From positions 310,001 through 374,000 of the forward strand of contig CANLDL010000004.1 in NCBI GenBank assembly GCA_947489425.1: a stretch of DNA of 64,000 bases, read 5' to 3'. Origin of the DNA: an uncultured Pseudomonadales bacterium (GTDB lineage Bacteria; Pseudomonadota; Gammaproteobacteria; Pseudomonadales; Cellvibrionaceae). This document shows positions 34,815 to 43,533 of this stretch, piece by piece. Position 1 is the first letter of the stretch; each line of letters begins with the position of its first letter. The notes beneath the pieces were generated by a model, which searched no databases, was not told the DNA's origin, and worked only from the letters and a program-made list of their open reading frames with translations. The translations under genes were made by a program, and so were the position numbers.

Positions 34815-35666
34815 TTATGCGAAGGCTATTGCTCCCTTGCCAATACCTTCAAAGGCTCTAACGGCAAAATTATGTTGCTCTGCGCTTGCCTTAAGTGAGT
34901 TTGCGATATGCTGTGCGATAAACTCGACAGTTGAATCTGTATCAATTAAATAACAGTGCTCAGCGGGTAGTGTTAATGCAAAATCACCTTGTTGGGCCTT
35001 GTAAGCAAAATGATAGTAGTTGGTATTATCTATAAGCTCTTCGCTTATTAAATCCTCTCGTGTGCCAATATAGATATCTTGCCACTGCTTACACCATTGC
35101 TGTTCGCGATTGCTGTCTCTCTGGTCATCACAATAAATAGAAATAGTTGAACGATGCCCGTGGGCGATGCGCTGGCAGTTGCCATTATGCTTTTTAAGTC
35201 CATGGCTGTAATGGTAGGCATGATTCTCTATTGGTTCTGGGCTAAAGGTAAGTTGGATTTTATCGATGGTATCTGGCAATAAGTTGCGTAGTTGTTCTAT
35301 ACACCATGTGGCTACGGATTCTGGGGTCACAATCTCAGCATCTATTAGTGTGATTGCTTCATTGGGTGATTTGCAATTTATAGTGTATTTTGAATCATCG
35401 TAGCACCAAGATAAATCAATAATACTACTGTCTTGTTTTAGCGTAAGTTGTGGCGAGTGTTTGGCAACGACTAAACTATGGTCGATGGTGTCATCTAACC
35501 AGTTGCGTAGCGTTTTTTTTACAATACCAAAATCACAAACCATACCTTGTTTGTCGAGTGCGCCTTCGAGAACAATACTTGCTAACCAAGTTTCACCCAC
35601 TAAGCCTCTTTTAGGGTCTAGGTAGCTAAAGTCTACATTGGTAAGGTTGTCGACAAATAAATGCAT
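34815..35666 (-). CDS. 6-pyruvoyl-tetrahydropterin synthase / QueD-like protein, double domain
   Basis: 283 residues, about twice the size of ordinary QueD. The N-terminal half has NVDFSYLDPKRGLVGETW and MVCDFGIVKKTLRNWLDDTI with DHSL, the QueD-type pattern. The C-terminal half has AYHYSHGLKKHNGNCQRIAHGHRS, in which the HxxxH-type zinc ligands appear. Proteins of this length occur in marine and Pseudomonas-like bacteria as 6-carboxytetrahydropterin synthase family members; a direct role in queuosine synthesis is not certain. It stands alone, with a convergent neighbour at 34788. Confidence 0.8.
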   Translation of the reverse strand: MHLFVDNLTNVDFSYLDPKRGLVGETWLASIVLEGALDKQGMVCDFGIVKKTLRNWLDDTIDHSLVVAKHSPQLTLKQDSSIIDLSWCYDDSKYTINCKSPNEAITLIDAEIVTPESVATWCIEQLRNLLPDTIDKIQLTFSPEPIENHAYHYSHGLKKHNGNCQRIAHGHRSTISIYCDDQRDSNREQQWCKQWQDIYIGTREDLISEELIDNTNYYHFAYKAQQGDFALTLPAEHCYLIDTDSTVEFIAQHIANSLKASAEQHNFAVRAFEGIGKGAIAFA

Positions 35667-35757
35667 GGCGGAGCGTCCTAAAATAACAGGCTCTATGATA
35701 TAGCAGTTGCTTAAACGTTGATACTAGATCAATTAGTTTGGTTGTTTTATTAGTGGT

Positions 35758-36351
35758 TTATGATGCTTTGTTTGCGCGATAGAGCTTGAGTACTTTGCGG
35801 ACGTAGTTTTGAGTCTCTTTGTAGGGAGGGATTTTATTACCGTATCGGATAACTGCATTTTCACCTGCATTATAAGCAGCGAGTGCCAATGTGTAGTTGT
35901 TATCAAAAAGTGTCAGTAGGTGACGTAGATAACGACTGCCACCATCGATATTGTCTGCGGGATTGAATGGATCACTGACATTAAAGCGTGCAGCTGTAGC
36001 AGGCATTAACTGCATTAAGCCTTGGGCACCAGCCTTAGAGACTGCTCGCGGGTTGTAGGCAGATTCCACACGAATAACTGCATGAAGTAGATCGTAAGGC
36101 AATTGGTAGGTGTCTGCGGCCTTGCGAATATAGCGGGATAGGGCACGCTTATTGGCGGGCTTATGGTAATCGGCTTTTTTGGGCTCCCAGCCTCTGTGTG
36201 TTTTAACTAACTGTGTATAGCCTCTATGCTTGGGAGTATCGGTTAATAGGAGTTTTCCGTCGGGTGTGATGTAGCGGTATATCTCACTATGGCCTATTAG
36301 TGGTAATACCAATAGCAGTAGTAAGAAGCTTGTCGAAAATAGTTTTTTCAT
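35758..36351 (-). CDS. lytic transglycosylase with DUF4124 and SLT domains
   Basis: 197 residues. The signal peptide is residues 1-22. A short DUF4124-like segment follows (EIYRYITPDGKLLLTDTP). The SLT domain at about 80-190 has catalytic Glu96 in RVESAYNP, AGAQGLMQLMP near 107-117 and AYNAGENAVIRYG near 159-171. It cuts peptidoglycan to form 1,6-anhydromuropeptides in the periplasm. It is small for the family, near MltC/Slt cores only. Monocistronic by position. Confidence 0.9.
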   Translation of the reverse strand: MKKLFSTSFLLLLLVLPLIGHSEIYRYITPDGKLLLTDTPKHRGYTQLVKTHRGWEPKKADYHKPANKRALSRYIRKAADTYQLPYDLLHAVIRVESAYNPRAVSKAGAQGLMQLMPATAARFNVSDPFNPADNIDGGSRYLRHLLTLFDNNYTLALAAYNAGENAVIRYGNKIPPYKETQNYVRKVLKLYRANKAS

Positions 36352-36531
36352 CGTCTTTCTATTGTTATATACGCGATTTTTGCGCGTAAAAATGATTCAT
36401 TATTATAATTTTAGACAAAATTTGCCAAGGTGTTGGTCAGTTTTAAAAATTAGTTGTGTTAAAGGTGTGGCTTGTCTTGAAACTTCTGTCAAAAATCTCC
36501 ATAATCAGCGCCCTCTCTTTGAGAGCATTAT

Positions 36532-36643
36532 GGAGGGCTCAGTTGGTCCCCTCGCAATGATTAACTATGAACTCCGCCAGGCCCGGAAGGGAGCAACGGT
36601 AGTAGTGACATCATGTGCCGGGGTGTGGCTGGCTGAGAACTCC
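36532..36643 (+). ncRNA. ffs: 4.5S signal recognition particle RNA
   Basis: The conserved tip CCAGGCCCGGAAGGGAGCA and the opposing GTGCCGGGGTGTGGCTGG are present. Ends GGAG and CTCC pair to close a long hairpin of about 112 bases. This is the small bacterial SRP RNA that binds Ffh (encoded at 47304-48680). A plus-strand open frame crosses it but is not coding here. Confidence 0.95.
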
Positions 36644-36784
36644 ACCTTATTTGCTCTTTATCTTATATTCTTCACTACTATTGCGCTTATAGATAATTGT
36701 CTGGCTGCTTTTTGGTCACTTTATTCGAACTTTTTCTTGTCTTTTCCCTCAAAGCTATCAGCAATAATTAAAAGAGGTAACACA

Positions 36785-36898
36785 ATGAAAACACTATTTA
36801 TATTGATGGCCGTCGCTGTATTGGCGATGGGCTGTAGTACTAGTAGTACTGTTGAGTACTCGGAGATGGACCCCTTGGAGAAAAAACAAATAGGTTAA
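36785..36898 (+). CDS. very small lipoprotein
   Basis: 37 residues: a hydrophobic signal (KTLFILMAVAVLAMGC) with lipobox LAMGC (Cys17), then a short acidic and polar tail. AAAGAGGTAACACA provides a ribosome site. The same frame is open far upstream through the ffs gene, but only this ending has a proper start. Small lipoproteins of this kind are common and often membrane-stress related; function unknown. Confidence 0.65.
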   Translation: MKTLFILMAVAVLAMGCSTSSTVEYSEMDPLEKKQIG

Positions 36899-36930
36899 TC
36901 CCAATAGCGCTAATCATTGTCTGTTTGGCG

Positions 36931-37779
36931 CTATTGGTCTTTAAGTTTTCTAACCACACCTTCTTGCATAGTAGTTGCTAGAAGCAGGCCATCTTTATTA
37001 TAAATTGAACCTTTTGCAATACCTCGGCCATTAGTTAAAGAAATTGGCTCATAAATACTATGTAGCCACTCATCCACCTTTATGTCACGGTGAAACCAGA
37101 TAGTGTGGCAGATAGTCGCTAACATGGTTTCTTTTATGTCAAATCTATAATCCACTGAGCGTAATGTAGAGGCTAAAAGCCTAAAGTCTGAGAGATAGGC
37201 AAATATTGCATTATGTAATGATTGGTCACTAGCGATAGACTGATTAGTTTTGATATTAAACCGTTCAATAGGCGACTGTTTATCCTGGGAATGCTTTGGC
37301 AGGCGGATAGTAAAAGGTTGTTGAATTGTTACTCTTTTTCCATGTGTGTCAATAGCGCCAGAGTCATCCTCTAAATCTATTTGAACGCCTTCTTTAAGAG
37401 CTAATTCATCTTCAGAGGCAGTTTCGGCATATTCGAATTCGGACGCTTCTTCGAGCTGAAAAGAGCACATCATAGTAAAAATAATATTGCCTTTTTGCGT
37501 TGCACTTACAGTACGAGATGAATAGCTTCTTCCGTCACGTGTGTTTTCTACATGGTAAATAACCGGTAGATTGTGATCACCCATACGTAAAAAGTAGGCA
37601 TGTGCTGAATGGATTTTTTTATCAGTCACTGTTTTTTGGGCGGCGACTATCGCTTGCCCGAGTACTTGTCCACCGAAAATTCTCCCTGTTCCTAGGTCTT
37701 GGCTAATGCCACGAAATAATTGCTTATCAATTGATTCGATGTGTAGTAGATCGGTAAGTTGTTTAAAGACGGGTGACAT
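36931..37779 (-). CDS. tesB: acyl-CoA thioesterase II
   Basis: 282 residues, close to the E. coli enzyme. Double hotdog fold: FRGISQDLGTGRIFGGQVLG near 22-41, VENTRDGRSYSSRTVSA near 77-93, MLATICHTIWFHRD near 220-233, and EPISLTNGRGIAKG in the last third with the catalytic-side residues. It hydrolyses medium- and long-chain acyl-CoA in the cytoplasm. It is separate from its neighbours by gaps of more than 130 bases upstream. Confidence 0.93.
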   Translation of the reverse strand: MSPVFKQLTDLLHIESIDKQLFRGISQDLGTGRIFGGQVLGQAIVAAQKTVTDKKIHSAHAYFLRMGDHNLPVIYHVENTRDGRSYSSRTVSATQKGNIIFTMMCSFQLEEASEFEYAETASEDELALKEGVQIDLEDDSGAIDTHGKRVTIQQPFTIRLPKHSQDKQSPIERFNIKTNQSIASDQSLHNAIFAYLSDFRLLASTLRSVDYRFDIKETMLATICHTIWFHRDIKVDEWLHSIYEPISLTNGRGIAKGSIYNKDGLLLATTMQEGVVRKLKDQ

Positions 37780-37915
37780 AGTCGTGCCTAAGTTACATTA
37801 TATTCATTTAATTGTAACAGCTCTTGTTATCGTAACAGTAGCATCAGCGCTATTTTTATAGCATGGTTTTTAAGTAATGTGGTAAGACGACCGTAATTTT
37901 TTGTAGATTGGATTA

Positions 37916-38620
37916 TTAAGAATAAACCGTTGACCCCGTCAGCGCTAAATGCCCAAGAGCCTTGTGGTAATCAGCCAAGGTATTGATATTAAAAAATGGG
38001 TCTATCCATTCATGACTAATACCCTGATCAGTGCATTGCGTTGCAAATTCGACGACTTGTGCATATTGCAAAGCCCAGCGATTAACGGCTCTAATATGCT
38101 TCACTTCTATGGCATGCTTTAGCGACTCATAAAGCGTTACTGACCATAGCCCAAAGGTTGGGTGTGTGCGCGTATTATGCATTGCTATTGCAGCCTGTTT
38201 TGTGTTTAAGCCTCTGGCAAGTGTCTCTAGTAAGTTGGATGGGAAAAACGGGCTGTCGCAGGATACAGTAGCAACCCAAGGAGTATTGTGATTTTTAGCC
38301 CACGATAGTGCCGTTAGTATGCCCGATAGTGGCCCCTGAAAGTTAGGTAAATTATCGTCAATAACCGGTAGATCATATTGCTTTAAAGCCTCGGTTTTGG
38401 TGAAGGGCCCATTAATTAAAATATGATTTGTTTGTAGCTTTAAGCGCTTAATAATAAAGGATAGTAGTGTCTGCTCGGTATCAGATGAGGATGCTTTACT
38501 GGTGTCATCGAAGGGTAATTGCCATTTAGGCTTATCATTGACTTTGAGACGGTTACTTTGGCCCCCGGCGAGTATAACAACAGGTATATGATCAGGTAGA
38601 GGAGAGGGGTGCTGCTCCAT
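37916..38620 (-). CDS. mobA: molybdenum cofactor guanylyltransferase
   Basis: 234 residues. The N-terminal nucleotide-binding motif VVILAGGQSNRLKVNDKPKW is that of MobA-type enzymes, although the usual R-M-G-x-D-K has become R-L-K-V-N-D-K. PVIDDNLPNFQGPLSG and SCDSPFFP are the further conserved blocks. The enzyme attaches GMP to molybdopterin for bis-MGD enzymes. The MOSC fusion at 20744-22687 also depends on molybdenum cofactor, but I infer no direct link. Confidence 0.85.
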   Translation of the reverse strand: MEQHPSPLPDHIPVVILAGGQSNRLKVNDKPKWQLPFDDTSKASSSDTEQTLLSFIIKRLKLQTNHILINGPFTKTEALKQYDLPVIDDNLPNFQGPLSGILTALSWAKNHNTPWVATVSCDSPFFPSNLLETLARGLNTKQAAIAMHNTRTHPTFGLWSVTLYESLKHAIEVKHIRAVNRWALQYAQVVEFATQCTDQGISHEWIDPFFNINTLADYHKALGHLALTGSTVYS

Positions 38621-38712
38621 AATTGTCTTCTAGGTAGTTAATTATGAAGCAGATCTTATCATTAACAAGTATGCATTAATAAGATGGTCGTACTGTTATA
38701 TAAAAACTGTGA

Positions 38713-39180
38713 TTAATTGAGTACCTCGGGCCAGTTTTTATTGGCTCTAGTAATGTGTTTGTTTTTGTCCTTGATCCATCGTTTATAAACCCCTTTGTTG
38801 TAATTAAGATAGAGTTTACCTTGGTGTACAGTAAAGTATTCAGGCCTTATAGATGCCGTTGTGTTGCGCGATACGGCATAAGCACAGTAACCACCATATT
38901 GCGGAGCATACTTTTCAGGGTTAGCTGAGAATTTGTCTAGGTTTTCTTGGGATGCGAAGCGCCATGTTGCGCCTTGATAGGTAGTCACGTACTTTGTGGA
39001 GCCTTGAACCGGCTTACCTTCGGTAAAATAGGCAACGGTATCATACCCACCAATGGCTGACTTTGTTTTTCTATCAGTATAGATAGGATCTATTGCAAAG
39101 CTTGCTATATGAAAGCCAAGAAGAATAACGGCAAGAGCCAGTTGTTTTGCGGATAATGTAAAAATATTCATCGCGTACAC
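38713..39180 (-). CDS. exported YHS domain protein
   Basis: 155 residues. An N-terminal signal anchor (LALAVILLGFHIASFA) is followed by a YHS domain: GGYDTVAYFTEGKPVQGS, ATWRFASQENLDKFSANP and YGGYCAYAVS. YHS domains are small metal-associated modules; exported single-domain proteins of this type are widespread in marine gammaproteobacteria and their role is unknown. It starts 3 bases after the response-regulator gene, so it is the third gene of the sensor operon. Confidence 0.85.
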   Translation of the reverse strand: MYAMNIFTLSAKQLALAVILLGFHIASFAIDPIYTDRKTKSAIGGYDTVAYFTEGKPVQGSTKYVTTYQGATWRFASQENLDKFSANPEKYAPQYGGYCAYAVSRNTTASIRPEYFTVHQGKLYLNYNKGVYKRWIKDKNKHITRANKNWPEVLN

Positions 39181-39183
39181 CCA

Positions 39184-40167
39184 TTAAGTCTGTTTCTTTA
39201 TGAGTCCAAAAGAAGCAAATAGTTCTTTTAATCCTGCAGTTATTTTATTAGTAGGTTTATCAACCTTAAAGCGTATCTGTGAATTAATGTTGCTTTTTAT
39301 AGCTGCGTGGCGCTCAAAGCCTGCTCTAATGATTTTTTGCAATTGTAATAACTCTAGGGGCTTGCTCAAATATCTAAACACCTGTCCCGAATTAATGAGG
39401 TTAACGGCAACCTCTGCATCTGTTTCGTCGGCTAGTACAACTGTGATTAATTCTGGCCTCTTTTGCTTTAAAAGGCTGATGGTATGAATCACTTCATCAG
39501 TATTGGAGAGAAGCTCTATCACCAGTAAGCCTATTGTAGGCCTCGCAATAATGGCGTTGACTGCTTGGCGAATGGATTGGGTGCTATAAACAGGAATAGC
39601 TTCTTCTTTGCAAACCTGTCGAATCTGGTTACGCAGTGATTGGCTGCTACCCATAATAAGTGTGGCATGCTCTGATATCGCTTTCTTCTCGGCTTTTGGT
39701 GGCACAGCAGTAGCATTATTACTTACTGCTGCAGACTCTTGAGGTGTGTGGGTTATTGCTTGCTCAGAGGTAGGGCTAATGGTTATTTTTGATGCCTCGG
39801 CGGCTTCTTTAATAACAGCTTGAATGCTCTCGTTATTCCACGGTTTATTAATAAACCGATATATTTCGCCTTCATTAATTGTTTGGATAATAGCTTGCTT
39901 ATCCATAAAACCAGTTAATAATAGGCGCATAGTTTGTGGATATAGCTTATGAACTTGAGCGAGTAATTCATTACCTAGCATGTTGGGCATGCGTTGATCG
40001 CTAACAATGACATTAATATCATTTTTAGCGAGTACCTCTAGGGCTTCTTTACCTCCAGAGGCGGTAAAGACATTATATTCGCGTCTAAATATAGATCGTA
40101 AAGACGTCAGAATTCGCTGTTCATCGTCGACAAATAAAATATTGTACTTCTGTGCTTTATCACTCAT
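39184..40167 (-). CDS. response regulator with a second, degenerate receiver domain
   Basis: 327 residues. Receiver 1 at about 8-125 has DDE near 14-16, phospho-acceptor Asp57 (IVSDQRMP) and a Lys in NKPW. It is of the RpfG/HupR-like type without an output domain. A linker with Glu/Ala/Pro follows. A second receiver-like domain at about 165-290 keeps the strand pattern but has Glu in the Asp position (LLVIELLSN) and ends SKPLELLQL. With no DNA-binding or enzymatic output, it probably signals by protein contact. Its kinase partner lies 13 bases upstream. Confidence 0.85.
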   Translation of the reverse strand: MSDKAQKYNILFVDDEQRILTSLRSIFRREYNVFTASGGKEALEVLAKNDINVIVSDQRMPNMLGNELLAQVHKLYPQTMRLLLTGFMDKQAIIQTINEGEIYRFINKPWNNESIQAVIKEAAEASKITISPTSEQAITHTPQESAAVSNNATAVPPKAEKKAISEHATLIMGSSQSLRNQIRQVCKEEAIPVYSTQSIRQAVNAIIARPTIGLLVIELLSNTDEVIHTISLLKQKRPELITVVLADETDAEVAVNLINSGQVFRYLSKPLELLQLQKIIRAGFERHAAIKSNINSQIRFKVDKPTNKITAGLKELFASFGLIKKQT

Positions 40168-40180
40168 TAGTTAACTCGTT

Positions 40181-41956
40181 TTAAGTGTTATCTGCATTTA
40201 ATGGTAGTTGTATTAAAATAGAGGTGCCTTCGTTCGGCTTTGATTCCGCCCCTATATAACCTTTGTGTTCTTTGACAATCTTGTAAGAAATTGACATCCC
40301 AAGCCCTGTTCCTTCACCAATAGGTTTGGTTGTAAAAAAGGGATCAAACATTTTTTGTATGGTGTCTTCATCCATACCATACCCTTGGTCGGTAAATATT
40401 ATATCTAAAAACTCTTTATTCTCTTTTGTGGTAATAGACAGCGTACCGCCATTGTCTTTCATCGCCTGACAAGCATTGGTAATGACATTTAAGAAGAGCT
40501 GATTCAGTTTAGAGGGTGTACAGCCAATCTCAGGTATATCGCCATAGTCCTTTTCAATCTCGACATTGTTTTGCTTAATATGGTGCGAGGCTATTTTTAT
40601 AGAGCTCTCTATACAGTCGTGTATATTCGCGTTTTCTACTGCTTGTCTATCAAGTCTAGAGAAGTTCTTGAGACTTTGAACAAGCCCAGATATCTCACCT
40701 AAACCATGATTACTGTCTTTTAGTAAGGCTTTGTTCTCATCCATCACACCGTCAATTTCGATACGTTGGTATACTTTAAGTACAGTAGTAAATAGTTGTG
40801 ATAGTTTTTTAGCATCTCTATCGGGTTTTCTTGCCTCTTTATAGGCCATGCGAATAGCTGTGTTTAGTTCATCAAAGTCAGTGGCCATATTAGTTTGAAT
40901 AGTATTAACATTGCCATTAACATAGCCAAGAGGCGTGTTAATTTCATGTGCAATACCGGCCACCATTTCACCCAACGATGCCATTTTTTCTGATTGAATA
41001 AGCTGTTCTTGAGACTCTTTAAGCTCGTTATATGCCACGGCAATTTTCTCAGTCCGATCTTTTACCTGTTGTTCGAGGTTGAGGTACTGCCTGCGTAATA
41101 AATAGGCAAAGATAATCAATATAGCTAAAAGAACACTACCATAAATAATGAGGACAGTTCTAAACTTTTTAGATTCATTGATTTGTCCATTATGGAAATT
41201 TGCATAAGATTGCTCAAATGCATCGAGCCTCTCTGTTGTAGATGCGGCAACGGCTTCCTCAAAATATTTTTGTACTAGCTCTTTGGTTGTAATAATGGTT
41301 GCCAATGTATCTGCATACTCACTAATTACAGCACGTTCTTCAAACTCAACATCCTCAATATTGCTAGCTAGCTTTGCAAGGCTATCGTTAAGTAAGTCTT
41401 TTCTCTCTGGGCTTAAGGTCTCTAGAAAAAGATAGAAATTGATTTTTGTTTTCAGTAAGTCTTCTACTAAAGTTTTAGTGCTGGTTTTGTCTTGGTCCGC
41501 CTCCTGATTGTCTCTGTCAGTATCGATCAATACTTGAATCTCTCTATACAGGCGGTTTAATTTCTTATCAAGCGCCCTCAGGTTTTTTTGTTGCTCGACA
41601 AACTGTTCGGTACTCCTTTGTTTGGCGATTAAGTTGTCGCCGAAGTCTTCTGCTTTTGCATCAAGATCAGGGCTGCGCTCAATTTCTTCAAAGAGTGCTT
41701 CAAAACGTAATTCGTCGAATTCTGTACTAATACTGTCGTTGAGCTGATTAAGTGTTGTATATGCACTGGCTTTTTCGTAGTTAAGCTTAAACAGTAGTAA
41801 GTTAATACTATTGTCTAATGTTTTTAAGAAACGCACAGACTCACTTGTCTTCAAATATACACTTTCATCAATAGTTGCACTTTGTTTTATCGAAAGGTAG
41901 CCGAGATATAAACCCGCAGCAATTAACAGTAAGACAGTGATTGTGTATTTCTTCAT
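40181..41956 (-). CDS. membrane sensor histidine kinase
   Basis: 591 residues. Helix 1 is at about 4-22 and helix 2 at about 267-287, with a helical periplasmic sensor of about 240 residues between them. A coiled-coil linker (LEQQVKDRTEKIAVAYNELK) leads to the phospho-acceptor His337 in AGIAHEINTPLG. The ATPase domain has NACQAMKDNGG, DQGYGMDED and GEGTGLGMSISYKI. It is a class HisKA kinase of the NtrB/ZraS-like kind. It forms an operon with the double-receiver regulator and the YHS protein. The signal is unknown. Confidence 0.9.
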   Translation of the reverse strand: MKKYTITVLLLIAAGLYLGYLSIKQSATIDESVYLKTSESVRFLKTLDNSINLLLFKLNYEKASAYTTLNQLNDSISTEFDELRFEALFEEIERSPDLDAKAEDFGDNLIAKQRSTEQFVEQQKNLRALDKKLNRLYREIQVLIDTDRDNQEADQDKTSTKTLVEDLLKTKINFYLFLETLSPERKDLLNDSLAKLASNIEDVEFEERAVISEYADTLATIITTKELVQKYFEEAVAASTTERLDAFEQSYANFHNGQINESKKFRTVLIIYGSVLLAILIIFAYLLRRQYLNLEQQVKDRTEKIAVAYNELKESQEQLIQSEKMASLGEMVAGIAHEINTPLGYVNGNVNTIQTNMATDFDELNTAIRMAYKEARKPDRDAKKLSQLFTTVLKVYQRIEIDGVMDENKALLKDSNHGLGEISGLVQSLKNFSRLDRQAVENANIHDCIESSIKIASHHIKQNNVEIEKDYGDIPEIGCTPSKLNQLFLNVITNACQAMKDNGGTLSITTKENKEFLDIIFTDQGYGMDEDTIQKMFDPFFTTKPIGEGTGLGMSISYKIVKEHKGYIGAESKPNEGTSILIQLPLNADNT

Positions 41957-42067
41957 TTATAGTTGGCCATTTTTATTAGGTTTTTATACAGACACTAGTA
42001 TAATGACTTAGTTCGTATAGAACTACTTGCTCTTTTTTACCTATTTTAAATAATTATGGTTCTCATT

Positions 42068-42706
42068 ATGGATTTGCATGATTTTCGCCGCCAGTATCAA
42101 TCAAAGGGATTGAATCGGAAAAGTTTAGATAATAGTCCCTTTTTACAATTTGAACGTTGGATGAATGAGATTGTTGAATTGGATACCTCTGACCCTACTG
42201 CGATGATTTTGGCAACAGTGGAGGGCTCGCAACCTACCCAGCGTATTGTTTTACTGAAGCAATTTGACGAGTCAGGTTTTGTATTTTTCACTAACCGGCT
42301 TAGTGCTAAAGGTAGGCAAATGGCTACTAATAAAGCAGTTTCTTTACACTTTCCTTGGCATTTTGTTAATCGTCAGGTCATTATCCAAGGCACGGTAGAG
42401 CTACTCACTAGAGATGAAGATATTGCCTATTTTCATGCTAGGCCAAAAGCGAGCCAATGGGGAGCTCGCGCATCCAAGCAAAGTGAGAAATTGTCCTCAA
42501 GACAAGAGCTACTCGATCGCTATGAGAACGAAAAGCGCTTATATCCCAATGACGTGCCGGCTCCAGATTATTGGGGTGGGTATAGAGTTGTCCCCTCTAT
42601 CATTGAATTTTGGGAGGGAGGGGAAGATCGCCTACATAACCGATTTACCTATGAGCGGCAGCAGTCTGTCGACCCGCGATGGTCGATCCAGCGTTTGTCT
42701 CCTTAG
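42068..42706 (+). CDS. pdxH: pyridoxamine 5'-phosphate oxidase
   Basis: 212 residues from MDLHDFRRQYQSKGL. An upstream Met four codons earlier is possible but less like the family. Conserved blocks are DPTAMILATV, QRIVLLKQFDESGFVFFTN, ARPKASQWGARASKQS, and near the end WGGYRVVPSIIEFWEGGE with RLHNRF. It makes pyridoxal 5'-phosphate from pyridoxine or pyridoxamine phosphate with FMN. The length equals typical PdxH. Confidence 0.95.
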   Translation: MDLHDFRRQYQSKGLNRKSLDNSPFLQFERWMNEIVELDTSDPTAMILATVEGSQPTQRIVLLKQFDESGFVFFTNRLSAKGRQMATNKAVSLHFPWHFVNRQVIIQGTVELLTRDEDIAYFHARPKASQWGARASKQSEKLSSRQELLDRYENEKRLYPNDVPAPDYWGGYRVVPSIIEFWEGGEDRLHNRFTYERQQSVDPRWSIQRLSP

Positions 42707-42773
42707 TCGTGCCTATTTCAAATAAAGCGTTTTAACAACAGTCTTATTATCATTAGCAAAACCGGCGATCATT

Positions 42774-43184
42774 ATTTTTAAGTTATCTATTTTAGAGCAT
42801 GCCCTTGTACGTATATTTATTCCACCTATCTGTGGTTTTTTATTTTATGGCGGTTGGGCTTTTTGGGTTAATTTTGAACATGGACAAATGCTCGCACTAA
42901 AAGCTGCTCTCACACAGGGAGGGTATAGCTTTACCATTACACTGTCTTTAGCATTGATGGTCGAATGGCTGTTTGTGCGCTGTAAGCATTGGCCTTTTCA
43001 TCTAGTTCTTATTGGTACTATTGCTTGTAGCTTTTTATATTTGACGTCATGGGGTGTTAACTATATTGCAGGAACGCCCAATATTTTACTGACTATTTTG
43101 CCCGGTGCAGCAGTGAGCACTATATACACTATTATTTATATTGTGGGGCTGAATAAACTAGATAAGTACAAGAGCAATAAGTAA
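42774..43184 (+). CDS. hypothetical membrane protein, probable non-ATG start
   Basis: The ATG-started frame 42888-43184 (98 residues) has helices at about residues 12-25, 35-55 and 60-85. The same frame is open upstream and keeps a membrane-protein pattern (ILEHALVRIFIPPICGFLFY, GGWAFWVNFEHGQ) that looks genuinely coding. No ATG, GTG or TTG exists in frame back to the pdxH stop; ATT codons at 42771 and 42774 are the only candidates near the first helix. I give 42774 as a tentative start. With the extension the protein has four helices. No family recognised. Confidence 0.45.
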   Translation: MFKLSILEHALVRIFIPPICGFLFYGGWAFWVNFEHGQMLALKAALTQGGYSFTITLSLALMVEWLFVRCKHWPFHLVLIGTIACSFLYLTSWGVNYIAGTPNILLTILPGAAVSTIYTIIYIVGLNKLDKYKSNK

Positions 43185-43350
43185 AGAGTGCGGTGACTAA
43201 GGTGATAGAGTACTCACATTAAAAACACAGGTTAAAAAGAGACGCATTTATTGTCGATTATGAGGCTCTATTTCAGAGAGGTGCAGTGTAAATTTGGCTA
43301 CTTTTAAATCGCCAGTAGTAAGTTGCTAGTTTAAGAACTACAATAGCACT

Positions 43351-43419
43351 ATGAATACATCGAACACATCAGCCAAACAGGCAATTATTATCGCGGCAAT
43401 TGATATTGTCGCGGGCTGA
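43351..43419 (+). CDS. isoleucine-rich leader peptide of ilvA
   Basis: 22 residues: MNTSNTSAKQ, then AIIIAAIDIVAG and a stop. Five of the last eleven residues are Ile and one is Val, in a peptide placed 115 bases before ilvA and followed by a terminator hairpin. This is the design of an amino-acid attenuator: ribosome stalling at Ile codons when Ile-tRNA is scarce would favour read-through into ilvA. Only the product amino acid and Val are represented, not Leu. Confidence 0.8.
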   Translation: MNTSNTSAKQAIIIAAIDIVAG

Positions 43420-43445
43420 TTAATTACAAACGAATGTTATTAATC

Positions 43446-43483
43446 AACCCTCGTGCTGCGAAGTTCGGGGGTTTTTGTTTTTT
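43446..43483 (+). terminator. attenuator terminator in the ilvA leader
   Basis: AACCC-T-CG pairs with CG-G-GGGTT around a loop of about 12 bases, followed by a T-rich run (TTTTTGTTTTTTT). It begins 27 bases after the leader stop codon and ends about 50 bases before ilvA. Confidence 0.8.
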
Positions 43484-43533
43484 TAATACTCCTCTATTAA
43501 TAGGTTTCACCAAAAGTTAAGTGCAGATATAAA

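Noticed and set aside
36362..36784. 5' part of a 178-codon plus-strand open frame
   Set aside because: It reads through the 4.5S RNA gene; only the last 37 codons have a ribosome site and a lipoprotein pattern.
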